DNA of 29,453 nucleotides from Ruminococcus difficilis (GCF_016680995.1 NZ_JAEQMG010000114.1:1-29453); one strand, 5' to 3'; shown: positions 1-8,195, counted from the first letter of the stretch. The notes: generated from the letters alone by a model not told the origin. Numbers and translations are program-made.

Positions 1-110
1 TAACTCCTACTCGTCTGATCTGTTCCGTCGCCTGCTGCGACTTCACAGCTCAGTCCTCGTCCGTCGTTATCCGAGGGCTCCGAGCCTCGGCTTTTCTCTT
101 TGACTGTGGC
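1..110 (-). promoter_or_regulatory. Structured leader RNA leaving the window (T-box-like?)
   Basis: On the minus strand an extended -10 promoter just to the right would start a transcript near position 107 that runs out of the left edge. Its first part forms a 6-bp hairpin (CCGAGG at 71-76 pairing with CCTCGG at 85-90), followed by purine-rich sequence with GGACGAGG and GACGAGTAGGAGTT. The latter loosely recalls the first stem of T-box leaders. The specifier loop, the T-box itself and the gene are not in view, so the class is a guess. On the plus strand the same hairpin is followed by a T-rich run (91-99), so it could instead terminate a plus-strand gene to the left. Confidence 0.3.
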
Positions 111-113
111 TAC

Positions 114-122
114 AGTATAACA
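114..122 (-). promoter_or_regulatory. Extended -10 promoter
   Basis: Reading the minus strand, TGTTATACT gives the extended -10 pattern TG-N-TATACT. No good -35 lies 17 bp upstream, which is tolerated by extended -10 promoters. It would drive the leader at 1-110 and a gene beyond the left edge. Confidence 0.45.
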
Positions 123-216
123 GCCCGAACTTTGCAACTTCTTTGCAAATACTATATTTTTTTAATCGGATTTTTTATAAGGTTTGTTTCCGATCATTAT
201 GACTATACTCTCATAC

Positions 217-258
217 AAAAAGCCCCCGAAAGTTAGTTCTCAATCTAACTTTCGGGGG
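217..258 (-). terminator. Terminator of the lipoprotein esterase operon
   Basis: Positions 223-236 (CCCCCGAAAGTTAG) pair perfectly over 14 bp with 245-258, leaving an 8-nt loop. On the minus strand the hairpin is followed by five U (217-221). It lies about 135 nt beyond the last stop codon of the leftward operon. Positions 259-391 hold no other recognisable feature. Confidence 0.88.
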
Positions 259-391
259 TCGGGGTACACTGTGACAGCCCTGTCTTTTGTTTATCGTATT
301 ATGATTCTATCGGTTGAGATCGGACGCGCGTCTTTTCTCGCATTGTCAATGGATCGTCCGTGATCAGTGCGGTATCTTTACCGCGGTTTGA

Positions 392-2083
392 CTATTCTGA
401 ATAATCCGACCATGCTCCGGCGGAATATCGGGATTTTGTTTTCATATTGCCGGGATCGGGTGTGGGATCGACCGACATATCGATCTTGTAGAGCTTGCCG
501 ATCAGGTCGTTGTTGTAGGGGATATCGGTAGTCTGGAACGCTGTCTTGCCCTGAGCGACCTCTTTGTCGGTCACACCGGAATCAAAGATGATGCCGGTGT
601 TGCCCCAAGGCGCTATGACACGATAGATATCGGAGCTGCCTAAGCGCTCCATCTCAAAGCCCGGCCACTCCGCGTAATAATACGGATCCCGGGTGAAGCT
701 GTTGAACGCCAGCCCGCCCCACCAGTAGGCATAGACCTTATCCCATTTCGTCTCACTGTTATCATAATAGACATAGCCGGGCTCGATGTCATTAGGATCA
801 AGGTCGAGTTCTTCAAGATACTTCTCGAGGGGATCGGTGGTATCCTCATATTGCACCGGAACGCCGCAGGATAATGCCGAAACATTCTGTGTGAACACAG
901 CCTCCAGAAATTCGGGATAGATGCTTCTCCAATACTCGATCAGATGCTCGCCGGGCTCGTACTTGCTGAATACGAGCTTCTCCTTGGCGTAGCCTTTCTT
1001 GATCAGATCGTTATACATCGTTTCGGTCACATTGCCGTTATCCGCGTGATAGCTGCCGGCGTAGAAATACAAAAACGGCGCGTTTTTCATTTTCAGCTTG
1101 TCCTTGAGAAATGCCGTCCATTCCTTTTCGGCGTACATATCAAAGGTAGCCGACATCACGCCGCCCGTGCCGAACTTGTCGGGATGGGACAGCACCGTGT
1201 AAAAGGTCTCCAGCCCGCCCAGAGAACTGCCGGCGAGCGCGGTATGCTTTGCGTCGGTATGGACATGATAATGCTCGTTGATATACGGCATCACGGTATC
1301 GCAGAGGAAATCCGCGAAGGCACTGCCGCGCTTTTCGGTCAGATCCTCCGCCTTGGCGTTTTCGGGCGCATCCTCCATGTTTATCTCGCCCAGATCGGGA
1401 ACCAGCTCATCCATTCGGAAGGCGTCGGAGTTGTCGACCGCAACGAGGATCGCCTTGTTTTCGGTCACATCCATCATGCTCGTAAGGTGCTCGCTGACAT
1501 TCCAGCACACCATATCGTTATCCATCCCTTTGTCTCTGCCGGTCGCCAAAACGCTCTGACCGTCAAACAGATAGATGACGGAATACTTTTCCTGAGCCTT
1601 TTCGTCGTAATCCTCTGGCGTCCAGATATAGACCTTTTTCTCCCGCCCGTCAAACTGAAACGTCTTTGTTTCAAACTGCGGATCATAGACAGGCTTTTCG
1701 CCGACTGTATATGGCAGCAGCATATCGTTCTCGACGTTCCAGCCGCTGATGAAGCTGTTGAACGCGACGTCCATGCTGTCCTTGCCGTCGCTGGTAAAAT
1801 GCACCATGTTGTATTTGTTGACGTCCGCCTCACAGCGAAAGATGTTACAGTCGTCCTCCTCGCTGATCGTCATTGTCGTCTGCCATGTTTCACCGGTCCC
1901 GGTGTTCAGAAAGGTCGCGGTCATCTCGCTGTACTTCTTGGGCGCTCTGACCGTCAGCGGACGCAGCAGTTCACCGACCGCCTTTTTGGAATCGGCGGTG
2001 CTGTTCGCGGGATCGGAACACGCCGTCAATATCGAAACGCACAGCACGGCGCATAATATTCCTGACAGTATCTTTTTTATCAT
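392..2083 (-). CDS. Lipoprotein CE1-like esterase with C-terminal CBM26-like module
   Basis: Predicted surface esterase of the putative-esterase (PF00756, CE1-like) alpha/beta-hydrolase family, probably removing acyl groups such as ferulate or acetate from plant polysaccharide; the substrate is inferred. It has a lipoprotein signal (ILTAC, Cys about 22). An N-terminal beta module (about 45-130) is shared with the esterase at 3734-4942. The hydrolase domain has its nucleophile in GSSLGG (Ser about 287) and a likely catalytic His in GEHLIEYWR (about 380). The region around 437-537 (YYDNSETKWDKVYAYWWGG, then WPG and IIFDSG) resembles CBM26-type starch-binding modules. The ATG at 2083 follows AAAGGAG; a GTG one codon earlier is also possible. 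It is the last gene of the operon, 20 nt after the tannase-like gene. Confidence 0.82.
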   Translation of the reverse strand: MIKKILSGILCAVLCVSILTACSDPANSTADSKKAVGELLRPLTVRAPKKYSEMTATFLNTGTGETWQTTMTISEEDDCNIFRCEADVNKYNMVHFTSDGKDSMDVAFNSFISGWNVENDMLLPYTVGEKPVYDPQFETKTFQFDGREKKVYIWTPEDYDEKAQEKYSVIYLFDGQSVLATGRDKGMDNDMVCWNVSEHLTSMMDVTENKAILVAVDNSDAFRMDELVPDLGEINMEDAPENAKAEDLTEKRGSAFADFLCDTVMPYINEHYHVHTDAKHTALAGSSLGGLETFYTVLSHPDKFGTGGVMSATFDMYAEKEWTAFLKDKLKMKNAPFLYFYAGSYHADNGNVTETMYNDLIKKGYAKEKLVFSKYEPGEHLIEYWRSIYPEFLEAVFTQNVSALSCGVPVQYEDTTDPLEKYLEELDLDPNDIEPGYVYYDNSETKWDKVYAYWWGGLAFNSFTRDPYYYAEWPGFEMERLGSSDIYRVIAPWGNTGIIFDSGVTDKEVAQGKTAFQTTDIPYNNDLIGKLYKIDMSVDPTPDPGNMKTKSRYSAGAWSDYSE

Positions 2084-2103
2084 CACGGTAATTCTCCTTT
2101 ATA

Positions 2104-3702
2104 TCAGCCTTTCATACAGTGATCGACCCACGCGGTGAAGTTTTCGGTGCTGTTGCCGAAACGCTCCGCCTCGGTATGATCCTGCTCCCATACGGTCTCA
2201 AAATCAACGCTGTCAACGCTTTCATATTGATCCAGCGCGAGCGCCAGATTGATCTCGGTGGTCAGCGCGTTTGTCTTTTGCTCGATCCCGGAACGGATCC
2301 GCCAACAGGGCGCGACCTTCGCCGTTTCGTAACCGTCCTCGCTCTCCATCAGATAATAGAGCGGGGTATACATATTCACGCGCTGTTTGATGCTGTAACC
2401 GAGGGGATCGGTCTTTTTGAGATCGTCGTTGTATTCCGCGGCGTATTCGCTGTTCAGCCCGGTCAGCACATCGGCAAGGATGCTGTCGAAGTGAGCGCCT
2501 TTCCCGTCGCCGCAGCCGAACAGTAAGATGTTGCTCCCGGGTGCGTCGAATGCCAACATTCCGTCGGAGGCGGTTTTGCAGTGTTTGACAAAATCCGCAA
2601 CGCTTGTGATCCTGGCGGTATTGGTGCTCTTGTCATAGGTGATCCATTTTTGATCCGCGTTCAGGCTGTCGATATACTCCTGCGCGGAGCTGTTGCCGAA
2701 ATTCGTATCGGTCAAGTAATGGTTGAGCGAGGTCTCGATCACGCCCTTGACATGCTCATAATAACTGCCCGCCTGCGCGATCCCTTCCGCGGACTCCGTC
2801 AGGGTCAGCGCCTTGCCGTTGGCGTCCTTGAAGCCGGCTCTGTTGACATATTGCATATACGCCTTTGCCAATCCGTCGGAGATCGCGTTTTCTTCCGCAC
2901 TGCGATCCTTGTGGGTACAGCCCATCATCCACTCGTACTCCGCGTTGGCGGTGCCGAGGTTGGTGACGGGACACCACGCCATCGTGCCCTTGACGGCGTC
3001 GGACACTCCCTGTACCGCGCCGATTGCTTCCAGATACGGAGCATACAGGGCGCTGTCGCCGGACGCGCCGAGGATCGCCGCCTGCGCGCCTCCGCCGCTC
3101 ATGCCGCATACAAAGATGCTCTCCATATCGCCGGGGATCACATCATCGGCATAGCGAAGATAACGGATCGCCGCTTTGAGGTCGGTAACGCCCGCGGGAG
3201 CGCCTTCACGGATGCCGCGGCAGCCGGGAGAGATATAGATCATTCCCCGCGAGGTGATCGCCGCGATATTCTCTAAGATAGCCTTGTTCCGGGACACAAA
3301 CTCCTCGCTCAATGCTTCAGCGGCGGCATAACCGGGCGTGTGGATCTCCATCGTGACCGGCGCGTTCAGGGCGGTATAGCCGCTCAGCTGAGCGCTGTCG
3401 TTCAGCTTGCAGGTATAGGTATCGTCGCCGTTATCCGCCGCGTCCATATACGCGCCGGGAACAAAGACCGCGAGCTGTTCATAGTGTTCGTCGGCAGGCG
3501 TTTCACAATAGGCGATACCGACCTGATAGTAAAGATCATATTCTTTATTGTAATGCCATTTTGTCATGTCGGGCTTTGACAGATTCGTCACGGGCTCAGG
3601 CGCCGTTGTTTCCGCTGTTTTACCACTGTCGGAGCCACCGCAGGCGGCGAGAAGAACAGCTATGATGATGATAATGGAAGCGAATGATAATACTTTTTTC
3701 AT
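2104..3702 (-). CDS. Tannase/feruloyl-esterase-like lipoprotein hydrolase
   Basis: A secreted alpha/beta hydrolase of 532 residues with lipobox LLAAC (Cys about 21). The nucleophile elbow reads GMSGGGAQAAILGASGDS (Ser about 202), followed by a segment with MAWCPVTNLGTANAEYEW. Near the C-terminus WRIRSGIEQ is followed by VDFETVWEQDHTEAER, where the His is the likely catalytic base. This layout recalls bacterial tannases and related feruloyl esterases, which cleave ester bonds of phenolic acids; the exact substrate cannot be read from the sequence. The start was chosen at the ATG preceded by AAGGGG at good spacing, nine codons inside the longest frame, because it puts a normal lipoprotein signal at the N-terminus. 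It is flanked by two paralogous CE1-like esterases. Confidence 0.78.
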   Translation of the reverse strand: MKKVLSFASIIIIIAVLLAACGGSDSGKTAETTAPEPVTNLSKPDMTKWHYNKEYDLYYQVGIAYCETPADEHYEQLAVFVPGAYMDAADNGDDTYTCKLNDSAQLSGYTALNAPVTMEIHTPGYAAAEALSEEFVSRNKAILENIAAITSRGMIYISPGCRGIREGAPAGVTDLKAAIRYLRYADDVIPGDMESIFVCGMSGGGAQAAILGASGDSALYAPYLEAIGAVQGVSDAVKGTMAWCPVTNLGTANAEYEWMMGCTHKDRSAEENAISDGLAKAYMQYVNRAGFKDANGKALTLTESAEGIAQAGSYYEHVKGVIETSLNHYLTDTNFGNSSAQEYIDSLNADQKWITYDKSTNTARITSVADFVKHCKTASDGMLAFDAPGSNILLFGCGDGKGAHFDSILADVLTGLNSEYAAEYNDDLKKTDPLGYSIKQRVNMYTPLYYLMESEDGYETAKVAPCWRIRSGIEQKTNALTTEINLALALDQYESVDSVDFETVWEQDHTEAERFGNSTENFTAWVDHCMKG

Positions 3703-3733
3703 TTTCTTTATCCCCTTGATCAAAATCATGCGT

Positions 3734-4942
3734 CTATCTGCCCTGATAAACCATCGCGTTCAAGAATTCTGAAAAAATACCGCGCCAGAAGGAAGTTTCA
3801 TGACCGCCTATCTCCTCCCGACGATAGGCAAACCGATCCTCGGGATAACCCATCTCTTTGATGCGGGCGACCATCTCATCGGTCACATCTCCGTTGTCCG
3901 CTTCTTCATTCCCGCAGTAGAAATACAGAAAAGGAGCTTGCTTATCAAAGCTCTTTTTACTGAGATACGACCGCCAGCTTTCATCCGTGTACAGCATGAA
4001 TGAAGGCGACATAACGCCCGCCGTACCAAAGAGCTCAGGATGCTCCAACGCGATATAGAAGGCTTCCAGTCCGCCCAGAGACTTGCCGACGACAGAGGTA
4101 TGCAAAGCGTCGGTATAAACATTGTAATGCTGCTGAACATAAGGAACCGCCGTGTCTGCGATAAAATCAGAGAGCAGCGTTCCGCATTTCTTCGTTTCTT
4201 CCTCGAAAGCAAGCTCACCTAAATCGGGCACCAGCTCATCCATTCGGGTGTAATCCTGCTTCGCGTCGCCAAAGGTATCGACCGCCACGACAATCGCCTG
4301 ATAGCCGGTCGCCGCCGTCATACTCTGTACCTGCACATCGGCGTTCTCGCTTTTGAGAAGCGTCTCGCCCGGAAAACCCAGATAGATCATAACCTGCCCG
4401 TCAAGCAGATAAACAGTGGCGTATTTTTCATCCGAGGACGGGTCATAATCGTCCGGCGTCCATATATGCAAGACCTTGTCATAGCCGTTGAAGGTCAAGG
4501 TCACGTCGTCATACATCTCGTTGTTGTAGATAAAAGTATCATCGGAATCGACGCAGTTAAGGACACGGCTTTCATACGGATCATCCGACCCCTCGGTATA
4601 CGGCAGAAAACCGTGTTTGGAATTGTACCATCCGCTGACACAGCGGTTGAACGCGACCTTAGTAGTATGGAAGCCGTCATAACTGAAGTGTACCGTATCA
4701 TAAGCAGAAGGGTCGCCCTCGCAGGAATAGGTACAGCCGTATTGATCCTCGCCGACTGATTTCATTTTGACCTCAGTCGCAGCCTTGCTCTCATGATTTT
4801 CAAAAACGGCGACGACTTCTTTTCTCTTCTCGATATCCTTAAAATACAGCGTATGGAGGTCATTGTTTCCGTTTTCCCCGCACGATGCAAGCAGTAATGT
4901 CACGATCACCGCCATCAGCATAATCGCTGTCAGTCTTTTCAT
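3734..4942 (-). CDS. Lipoprotein CE1-like esterase, no CBM
   Basis: A 402-residue paralogue of the esterase at 392-2083. It has lipobox LLASC (Cys 21), the same N-terminal beta module with a VHFSYDGFHTTKVAFN segment and LPYTEG, then an alpha/beta-hydrolase domain with GKSLGG (Ser 288) and GGHETSFWRG (His 381). Catalytic residues fall at essentially the same numbers in both proteins, so they align without large gaps up to the end of this one; the only big difference is the missing CBM26-like tail. Its start lies 6 nt after the stop of the serine hydrolase gene, with GAGG overlapping the end of that gene, so translation is probably coupled. Expected on the outer face of the membrane. Confidence 0.82.
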   Translation of the reverse strand: MKRLTAIMLMAVIVTLLLASCGENGNNDLHTLYFKDIEKRKEVVAVFENHESKAATEVKMKSVGEDQYGCTYSCEGDPSAYDTVHFSYDGFHTTKVAFNRCVSGWYNSKHGFLPYTEGSDDPYESRVLNCVDSDDTFIYNNEMYDDVTLTFNGYDKVLHIWTPDDYDPSSDEKYATVYLLDGQVMIYLGFPGETLLKSENADVQVQSMTAATGYQAIVVAVDTFGDAKQDYTRMDELVPDLGELAFEEETKKCGTLLSDFIADTAVPYVQQHYNVYTDALHTSVVGKSLGGLEAFYIALEHPELFGTAGVMSPSFMLYTDESWRSYLSKKSFDKQAPFLYFYCGNEEADNGDVTDEMVARIKEMGYPEDRFAYRREEIGGHETSFWRGIFSEFLNAMVYQGR

Positions 4943-4948
4943 GTTGCT

Positions 4949-6049
4949 TTACTTATCCTCAAACAGTATTTTCAGCAGCGCACTCGGGATCTGCTGTACA
5001 TACGACATGCCGGATCCGGTGTTGGACACAGCGAACAGGTACACATCACGGTCGGTATTGATGTAATCCACCGCGCCGAAATGCGGAGGGATCTGTCCGA
5101 CGTGACCCGCGCCGCCGTATGACATATGCCAAAAACCGTAGCAGTATTCCTCCGAGCTGTACGGATTGACGTCCTGCGTCATCTGTCGGAAAGCGTCGGT
5201 CGATATCACCTTGCCGCCGCTGAGTCCGCGCATCCACCGATCCATATCCGCCGCGTTAGATACCACGTCGCCCGCTCCCTTGGTCAAGCCGGGATTGTAG
5301 AATTCCGCTTGCGTTGACGACGCTTCGGAAAGCGTGAAGTTACGGTCGCTATCCCCGGCTGCCCCATACGTAAAACCGGTGTGGGTCATTTCCAGCGGTT
5401 CCAAAAAGTTTTTTCTGAGATACTCATGATAGGAGATGCCGCTCACCTGTTCCACGATCTCGGCGAGCAAAAAGTAGTTGGAGTTGGAATACCCGTAATC
5501 ATCACCGGGGTCAAATTGCAATTCCGCGTCAAATATCGCTTTCTTGATGGTATCGACGTTGTCCTGTTCATCTGCGCCCAAGGATTTCGGATCCACCAGC
5601 TCCAGGTGGTTTTTGATTCCGGAGCTCATGTTGAGAAGGTTTTTGATCGTCAGCTTGTCGCCGTATTGATATGCGGGGAAATAGCGCTCCAAGGTGTCGT
5701 CTACGCTGAGCTTCTTTTGCTCGCAAAGCAGCATGATGCATGCCGCGCAGAATTGCTTTGATACGGAGCCGATGGGCATGGAAGCGTCGATCGTCAACGG
5801 CTGTTTGTTATCATCGTTGCCGTCGACATATTGATAGATCGCGTCGCCGCCCTTGGTGATCTGCACAATACCCTTGAAGCTGTTGTTCGATAACACTTCG
5901 TCGAGCCGATCTTTCTTATCGGTCGATATCGTTTCCGACGCGGTTTCGGCGCTTTGTGTTTCTTTGGTTCGGTCGGTACATCCCGCGGTGATCATGATGA
6001 ATACAACGCAAAGAACACCGCAGATCGCTCTTGTGATAATCGCTTTCAT
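4949..6049 (-). CDS. Beta-lactamase-fold serine hydrolase, lipoprotein
   Basis: A 366-residue member of the beta-lactamase (PF00144, class C-like) family, which includes esterases and D-amino-acid peptidases as well as beta-lactamases. The signal peptide ends at lipobox TAGC (Cys about 24). The active-site motifs are visible: S95-V-S-K98 (SxxK), Y187-S-N189 (YxN) and H316-V-G318, the HxG variant common in esterase-type members. Given its place between a dockerin protein and three esterases, a role as an esterase is more likely than antibiotic resistance, but this is inference. AAGGA precedes the ATG by 8 nt. Gaps to its neighbours are 30 nt upstream and 6 nt downstream. Confidence 0.85.
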   Translation of the reverse strand: MKAIITRAICGVLCVVFIMITAGCTDRTKETQSAETASETISTDKKDRLDEVLSNNSFKGIVQITKGGDAIYQYVDGNDDNKQPLTIDASMPIGSVSKQFCAACIMLLCEQKKLSVDDTLERYFPAYQYGDKLTIKNLLNMSSGIKNHLELVDPKSLGADEQDNVDTIKKAIFDAELQFDPGDDYGYSNSNYFLLAEIVEQVSGISYHEYLRKNFLEPLEMTHTGFTYGAAGDSDRNFTLSEASSTQAEFYNPGLTKGAGDVVSNAADMDRWMRGLSGGKVISTDAFRQMTQDVNPYSSEEYCYGFWHMSYGGAGHVGQIPPHFGAVDYINTDRDVYLFAVSNTGSGMSYVQQIPSALLKILFEDK

Positions 6050-6079
6050 TTTTTTGTTCCTTTTTTAGTTGATCGGACA

Positions 6080-7048
6080 TCAAACCAGGGCGTTTTCGAT
6101 CGGAAAGTGATCGATCATCCCTGCCGTGAATCGCTGGATCCGGGTCGCGTCAGTCACATCCAGACCGTTTCCGTCCACATCGGCAGCCTTTTCGCTGAAA
6201 ACATCCTGCGGATATTCGATCAATACGCGCTGGATCACAGTCGCGTCGAGGATCGTCACCGCACCGTCGCAGTCGGCGTCGCCGTAGACGAGCGTATCAT
6301 TGGGAACATCGGGCGCTTTGATATGATCGCCGCCGATATGGACGCCTTGTTCGTCAAAGTGATCGGGGTTCAAGCAGTTTTCGTCACGGGAGATAAAGTT
6401 CTCGCTCGTTGTCGCGTAGCTGCCGTAACAGCCGTCCCCGTAGTAAACATACCAGTTGCCGACGAACGGTCTGTTGGGGATGTACGGACTTGTGGTGATC
6501 TCGGGATCGGGATCGACGATGAAGATACAGCCGTCCATATCAGTTTGGTTGGGACTGCCCTCGGGGAGGGTATCATAGTCGCCCGCGTATGCTTCTTCGA
6601 TATTGATGATCTCGGTCTGACAATGCTGATCAAATATATCGGGGTTCTCCGATTGCTCCGCGAAAAAGCCATTGTTCCAGATCACGTTGATAACGTCGGC
6701 GGGAACGTCGGCATAGTAGACGCCCTGATCGTATTGATCGACAGAGGCGCGATAGCCGGGATAGGCTTGCGGCTGAACGGAACCGTTCCACCAGTAAATG
6801 CCCGCGTAATATCGGTTATGATAAACGCCGTATTCGCTGTACCAGCTGTCTAATCGGGGCATTTGGAAGTAGATACGGTTGGTGGCGATCGATCCGCCTG
6901 TCGCTGATCCCGCCTGAGCGATCGCCTCTTCGACGGAGGTCTGCGGCTGATAGATTATCTCCTCCGCGCTGACGACCGTAGCATCACAAGCGGTCAGAAG
7001 AGAGATAACAAGGATCAAAGCGCAATATTTCGTCAAAACAGTTTTCAT
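6080..7048 (-). CDS. Dockerin-containing lipoprotein with CBM26-like module
   Basis: A 322-residue protein with an apparent lipobox (LLTAC, Cys about 21), though VVSA-EE just after could be a signal peptidase I site. Residues about 55-165 (IYFQMP, AGIYWWNG, YPG, VIWNNG) resemble the starch-binding-like modules of ruminococci. A linker follows with GNWYVYYGDGCYGSY. Residues 256-315 form a type I dockerin: two repeats starting GDADCDGAVTILDATVIQRV and ADVDGNGLDVTDATRIQRF, each with the Ca-binding D-x-D/N pattern. No catalytic domain is visible. Dockerins bind cohesins of cellulosome or amylosome scaffolds, so this protein may link such a complex to the operon's lipoproteins. The ATG at 7048 follows AAAGGATGG; it is the first gene of the operon. 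Confidence 0.85.
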   Translation of the reverse strand: MKTVLTKYCALILVISLLTACDATVVSAEEIIYQPQTSVEEAIAQAGSATGGSIATNRIYFQMPRLDSWYSEYGVYHNRYYAGIYWWNGSVQPQAYPGYRASVDQYDQGVYYADVPADVINVIWNNGFFAEQSENPDIFDQHCQTEIINIEEAYAGDYDTLPEGSPNQTDMDGCIFIVDPDPEITTSPYIPNRPFVGNWYVYYGDGCYGSYATTSENFISRDENCLNPDHFDEQGVHIGGDHIKAPDVPNDTLVYGDADCDGAVTILDATVIQRVLIEYPQDVFSEKAADVDGNGLDVTDATRIQRFTAGMIDHFPIENALV

Positions 7049-7094
7049 GAAAACCATCCTTTCAACAATGATGAGTGCGTCGTTTACTACCACT

Positions 7095-7124
7095 ATAATA
7101 AAACAGCTGCCCGATCAATATCAA
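7095..7124 (-). promoter_or_regulatory. Promoter of the lipoprotein esterase operon
   Basis: On the minus strand TTGATA (7119-7124), an 18-bp spacer and TATTAT (7095-7100) fit a vegetative promoter. It lies about 40 nt upstream of the dockerin gene start and just past the regulator's stop codon. Confidence 0.6.
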
Positions 7125-7176
7125 GCAACTGTTTAATCGATTATTCAACAGATCGGAGAATGATTCAACCGACAGT

Positions 7177-8016
7177 TTAAAAAAGCGGTTTTTCTCTGTC
7201 ACACAGACCGAAGAACGGGTACTGGCATCCCTTGGCGATCTCGTCCGCGTAACAAAGCAGCGGCATTACGTTCGCCTCAAAGCGGATGATATACGAGTTG
7301 ATCTCCCCGTCTACCGAGGCGATCTTCATGGGATGCACGATCTTTTTGTCACATAGCGTCTTCATACAGCGCTCCACCTCGCTCAGCTCCATTCCTGTTC
7401 CCTGACTGATCAGCTGGGTGGTGACCGGGATGTTGGACACCGTATAAAGATAATAGAGAGTCTTCAGTATCTTTTTATCCGCTAAGAGCGCAAAGACCTG
7501 TCGGATGGCTTCTTCACTTTCAAAATAAGACAGAATGCTGTCCTCCTGCGGCCGTACCATCAGGAAAAAATAGCGGAAATCATTTGACATCCGCGCCATC
7601 GTCAAACCGTCGTCACGCAGGAGCTTCGCGATGAAATCCGGGCTTTGTTCGGTTTGCTGAACGAGATGACCGGAAAAAGCTTCGTAAAAGCTCTCCGAAA
7701 AGCTCTCGTCGCCCGTCAGTCCGGGGATGAATGACCAACAATAGTTGAACGCCTGACGAAATGCCTCTTCACTCGGCAGTGAGCTCAGCTTTTTGCTCAG
7801 CAAGAGCTGTACATCCTGCTCCTCTCTGCCGAACAGCGCGTCGATGCTGACACCCAGCGCGTCGGCAAGCCGCGGCAGAACCTCCGCGTCGGGGGTACCT
7901 CCGCGCTCCCATTTGGAAACAGCCTGCGTCGTGACGCCGATCATGCCGCCGAGCTTCTCCTGCGTGTATTTCTTTTGGACACGATACTTTTTGATTTGCT
8001 CTCCGATCACGCTCAT
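7177..8016 (-). CDS. XRE-family transcriptional regulator
   Basis: A 279-residue regulator. Residues about 5-60 are a Cro/C1-type helix-turn-helix (YTQEKLGGMIGVTTQAVSKWERG, continuing to LADALGVSIDALFG). The C-terminal half is not a known sensor domain that I recognise, but residues about 170-245 (LKTLYYLYTVSNIPVTTQLI and CMKTLCDKKIVHP) look like a second winged helix of ArsR/MarR type. The start is the ATG preceded by GGAGGG with 6-nt spacing; the TTG two codons earlier is less likely. It sits between the pilus operon and the esterase operon on the same strand, so it may control either one or itself. Confidence 0.85.
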   Translation of the reverse strand: MSVIGEQIKKYRVQKKYTQEKLGGMIGVTTQAVSKWERGGTPDAEVLPRLADALGVSIDALFGREEQDVQLLLSKKLSSLPSEEAFRQAFNYCWSFIPGLTGDESFSESFYEAFSGHLVQQTEQSPDFIAKLLRDDGLTMARMSNDFRYFFLMVRPQEDSILSYFESEEAIRQVFALLADKKILKTLYYLYTVSNIPVTTQLISQGTGMELSEVERCMKTLCDKKIVHPMKIASVDGEINSYIIRFEANVMPLLCYADEIAKGCQYPFFGLCDREKPLF

Positions 8017-8045
8017 TTTCAACCCTCCGTTGAATCATTACATTC

Positions 8046-8074
8046 ATTGTATCAAAACATATAGGTTTTGTCCA
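8046..8074 (-). promoter_or_regulatory. Promoter of the XRE regulator
   Basis: On the minus strand TGGACA (8069-8074), a 17-bp spacer and TACAAT (8046-8051); each hexamer matches five of six consensus bases. It lies about 30 nt upstream of the start codon. Confidence 0.7.
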
Positions 8075-8107
8075 TAGATTTGACTTGTTTTTAGGACAGC
8101 AACCTAT
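8061..8107. promoter_or_regulatory. Candidate operator dyad
   Basis: ATAGGTTTTGTCC (8061-8073) and GGACAGCAACCTAT (8094-8107) form an imperfect inverted repeat whose left arm covers the -35 of the regulator's promoter. XRE-type regulators often repress themselves through such dyads. No experimental or comparative support is available here. Confidence 0.35.
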
Positions 8108-8131
8108 CGTACAATTATTCACAACGAACAA

Positions 8132-8167
8132 AAGCCCTTTTACAGAAGGAAAGCTGTAAAAGGGCTT
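8132..8167 (-). terminator. Terminator of the pilus operon
   Basis: AAGCCCTTTTACAG (8132-8145) pairs perfectly over 14 bp with 8154-8167, loop 8 nt, followed on the minus strand by TTTTGTT. It lies about 30 nt past the adhesin stop codon. Confidence 0.88.
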
Positions 8168-8195
8168 GATCATTTTGTTATGTCAACGGTGACGC

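Noticed and set aside
944..2056. 370-codon plus-strand open frame opposite the CBM esterase
   Set aside because: It is a mirror of the real gene on the other strand, lacks a ribosome site, and its translation has no signal, domain or family character; the lipoprotein esterase frame has clear motifs.
4949..6049. Antibiotic-resistance beta-lactamase
   Set aside because: SxxK and YxN are present, but HxG replaces KTG, the protein is a lipoprotein in an esterase operon, and the family is dominated by non-resistance hydrolases.
5954..6853. 299-codon plus-strand open frame opposite the dockerin and serine hydrolase genes
   Set aside because: It spans the ends of two well-supported minus-strand genes, and its composition (rich in V, D, I, G, R) is typical of antisense translation of a GC-balanced gene.
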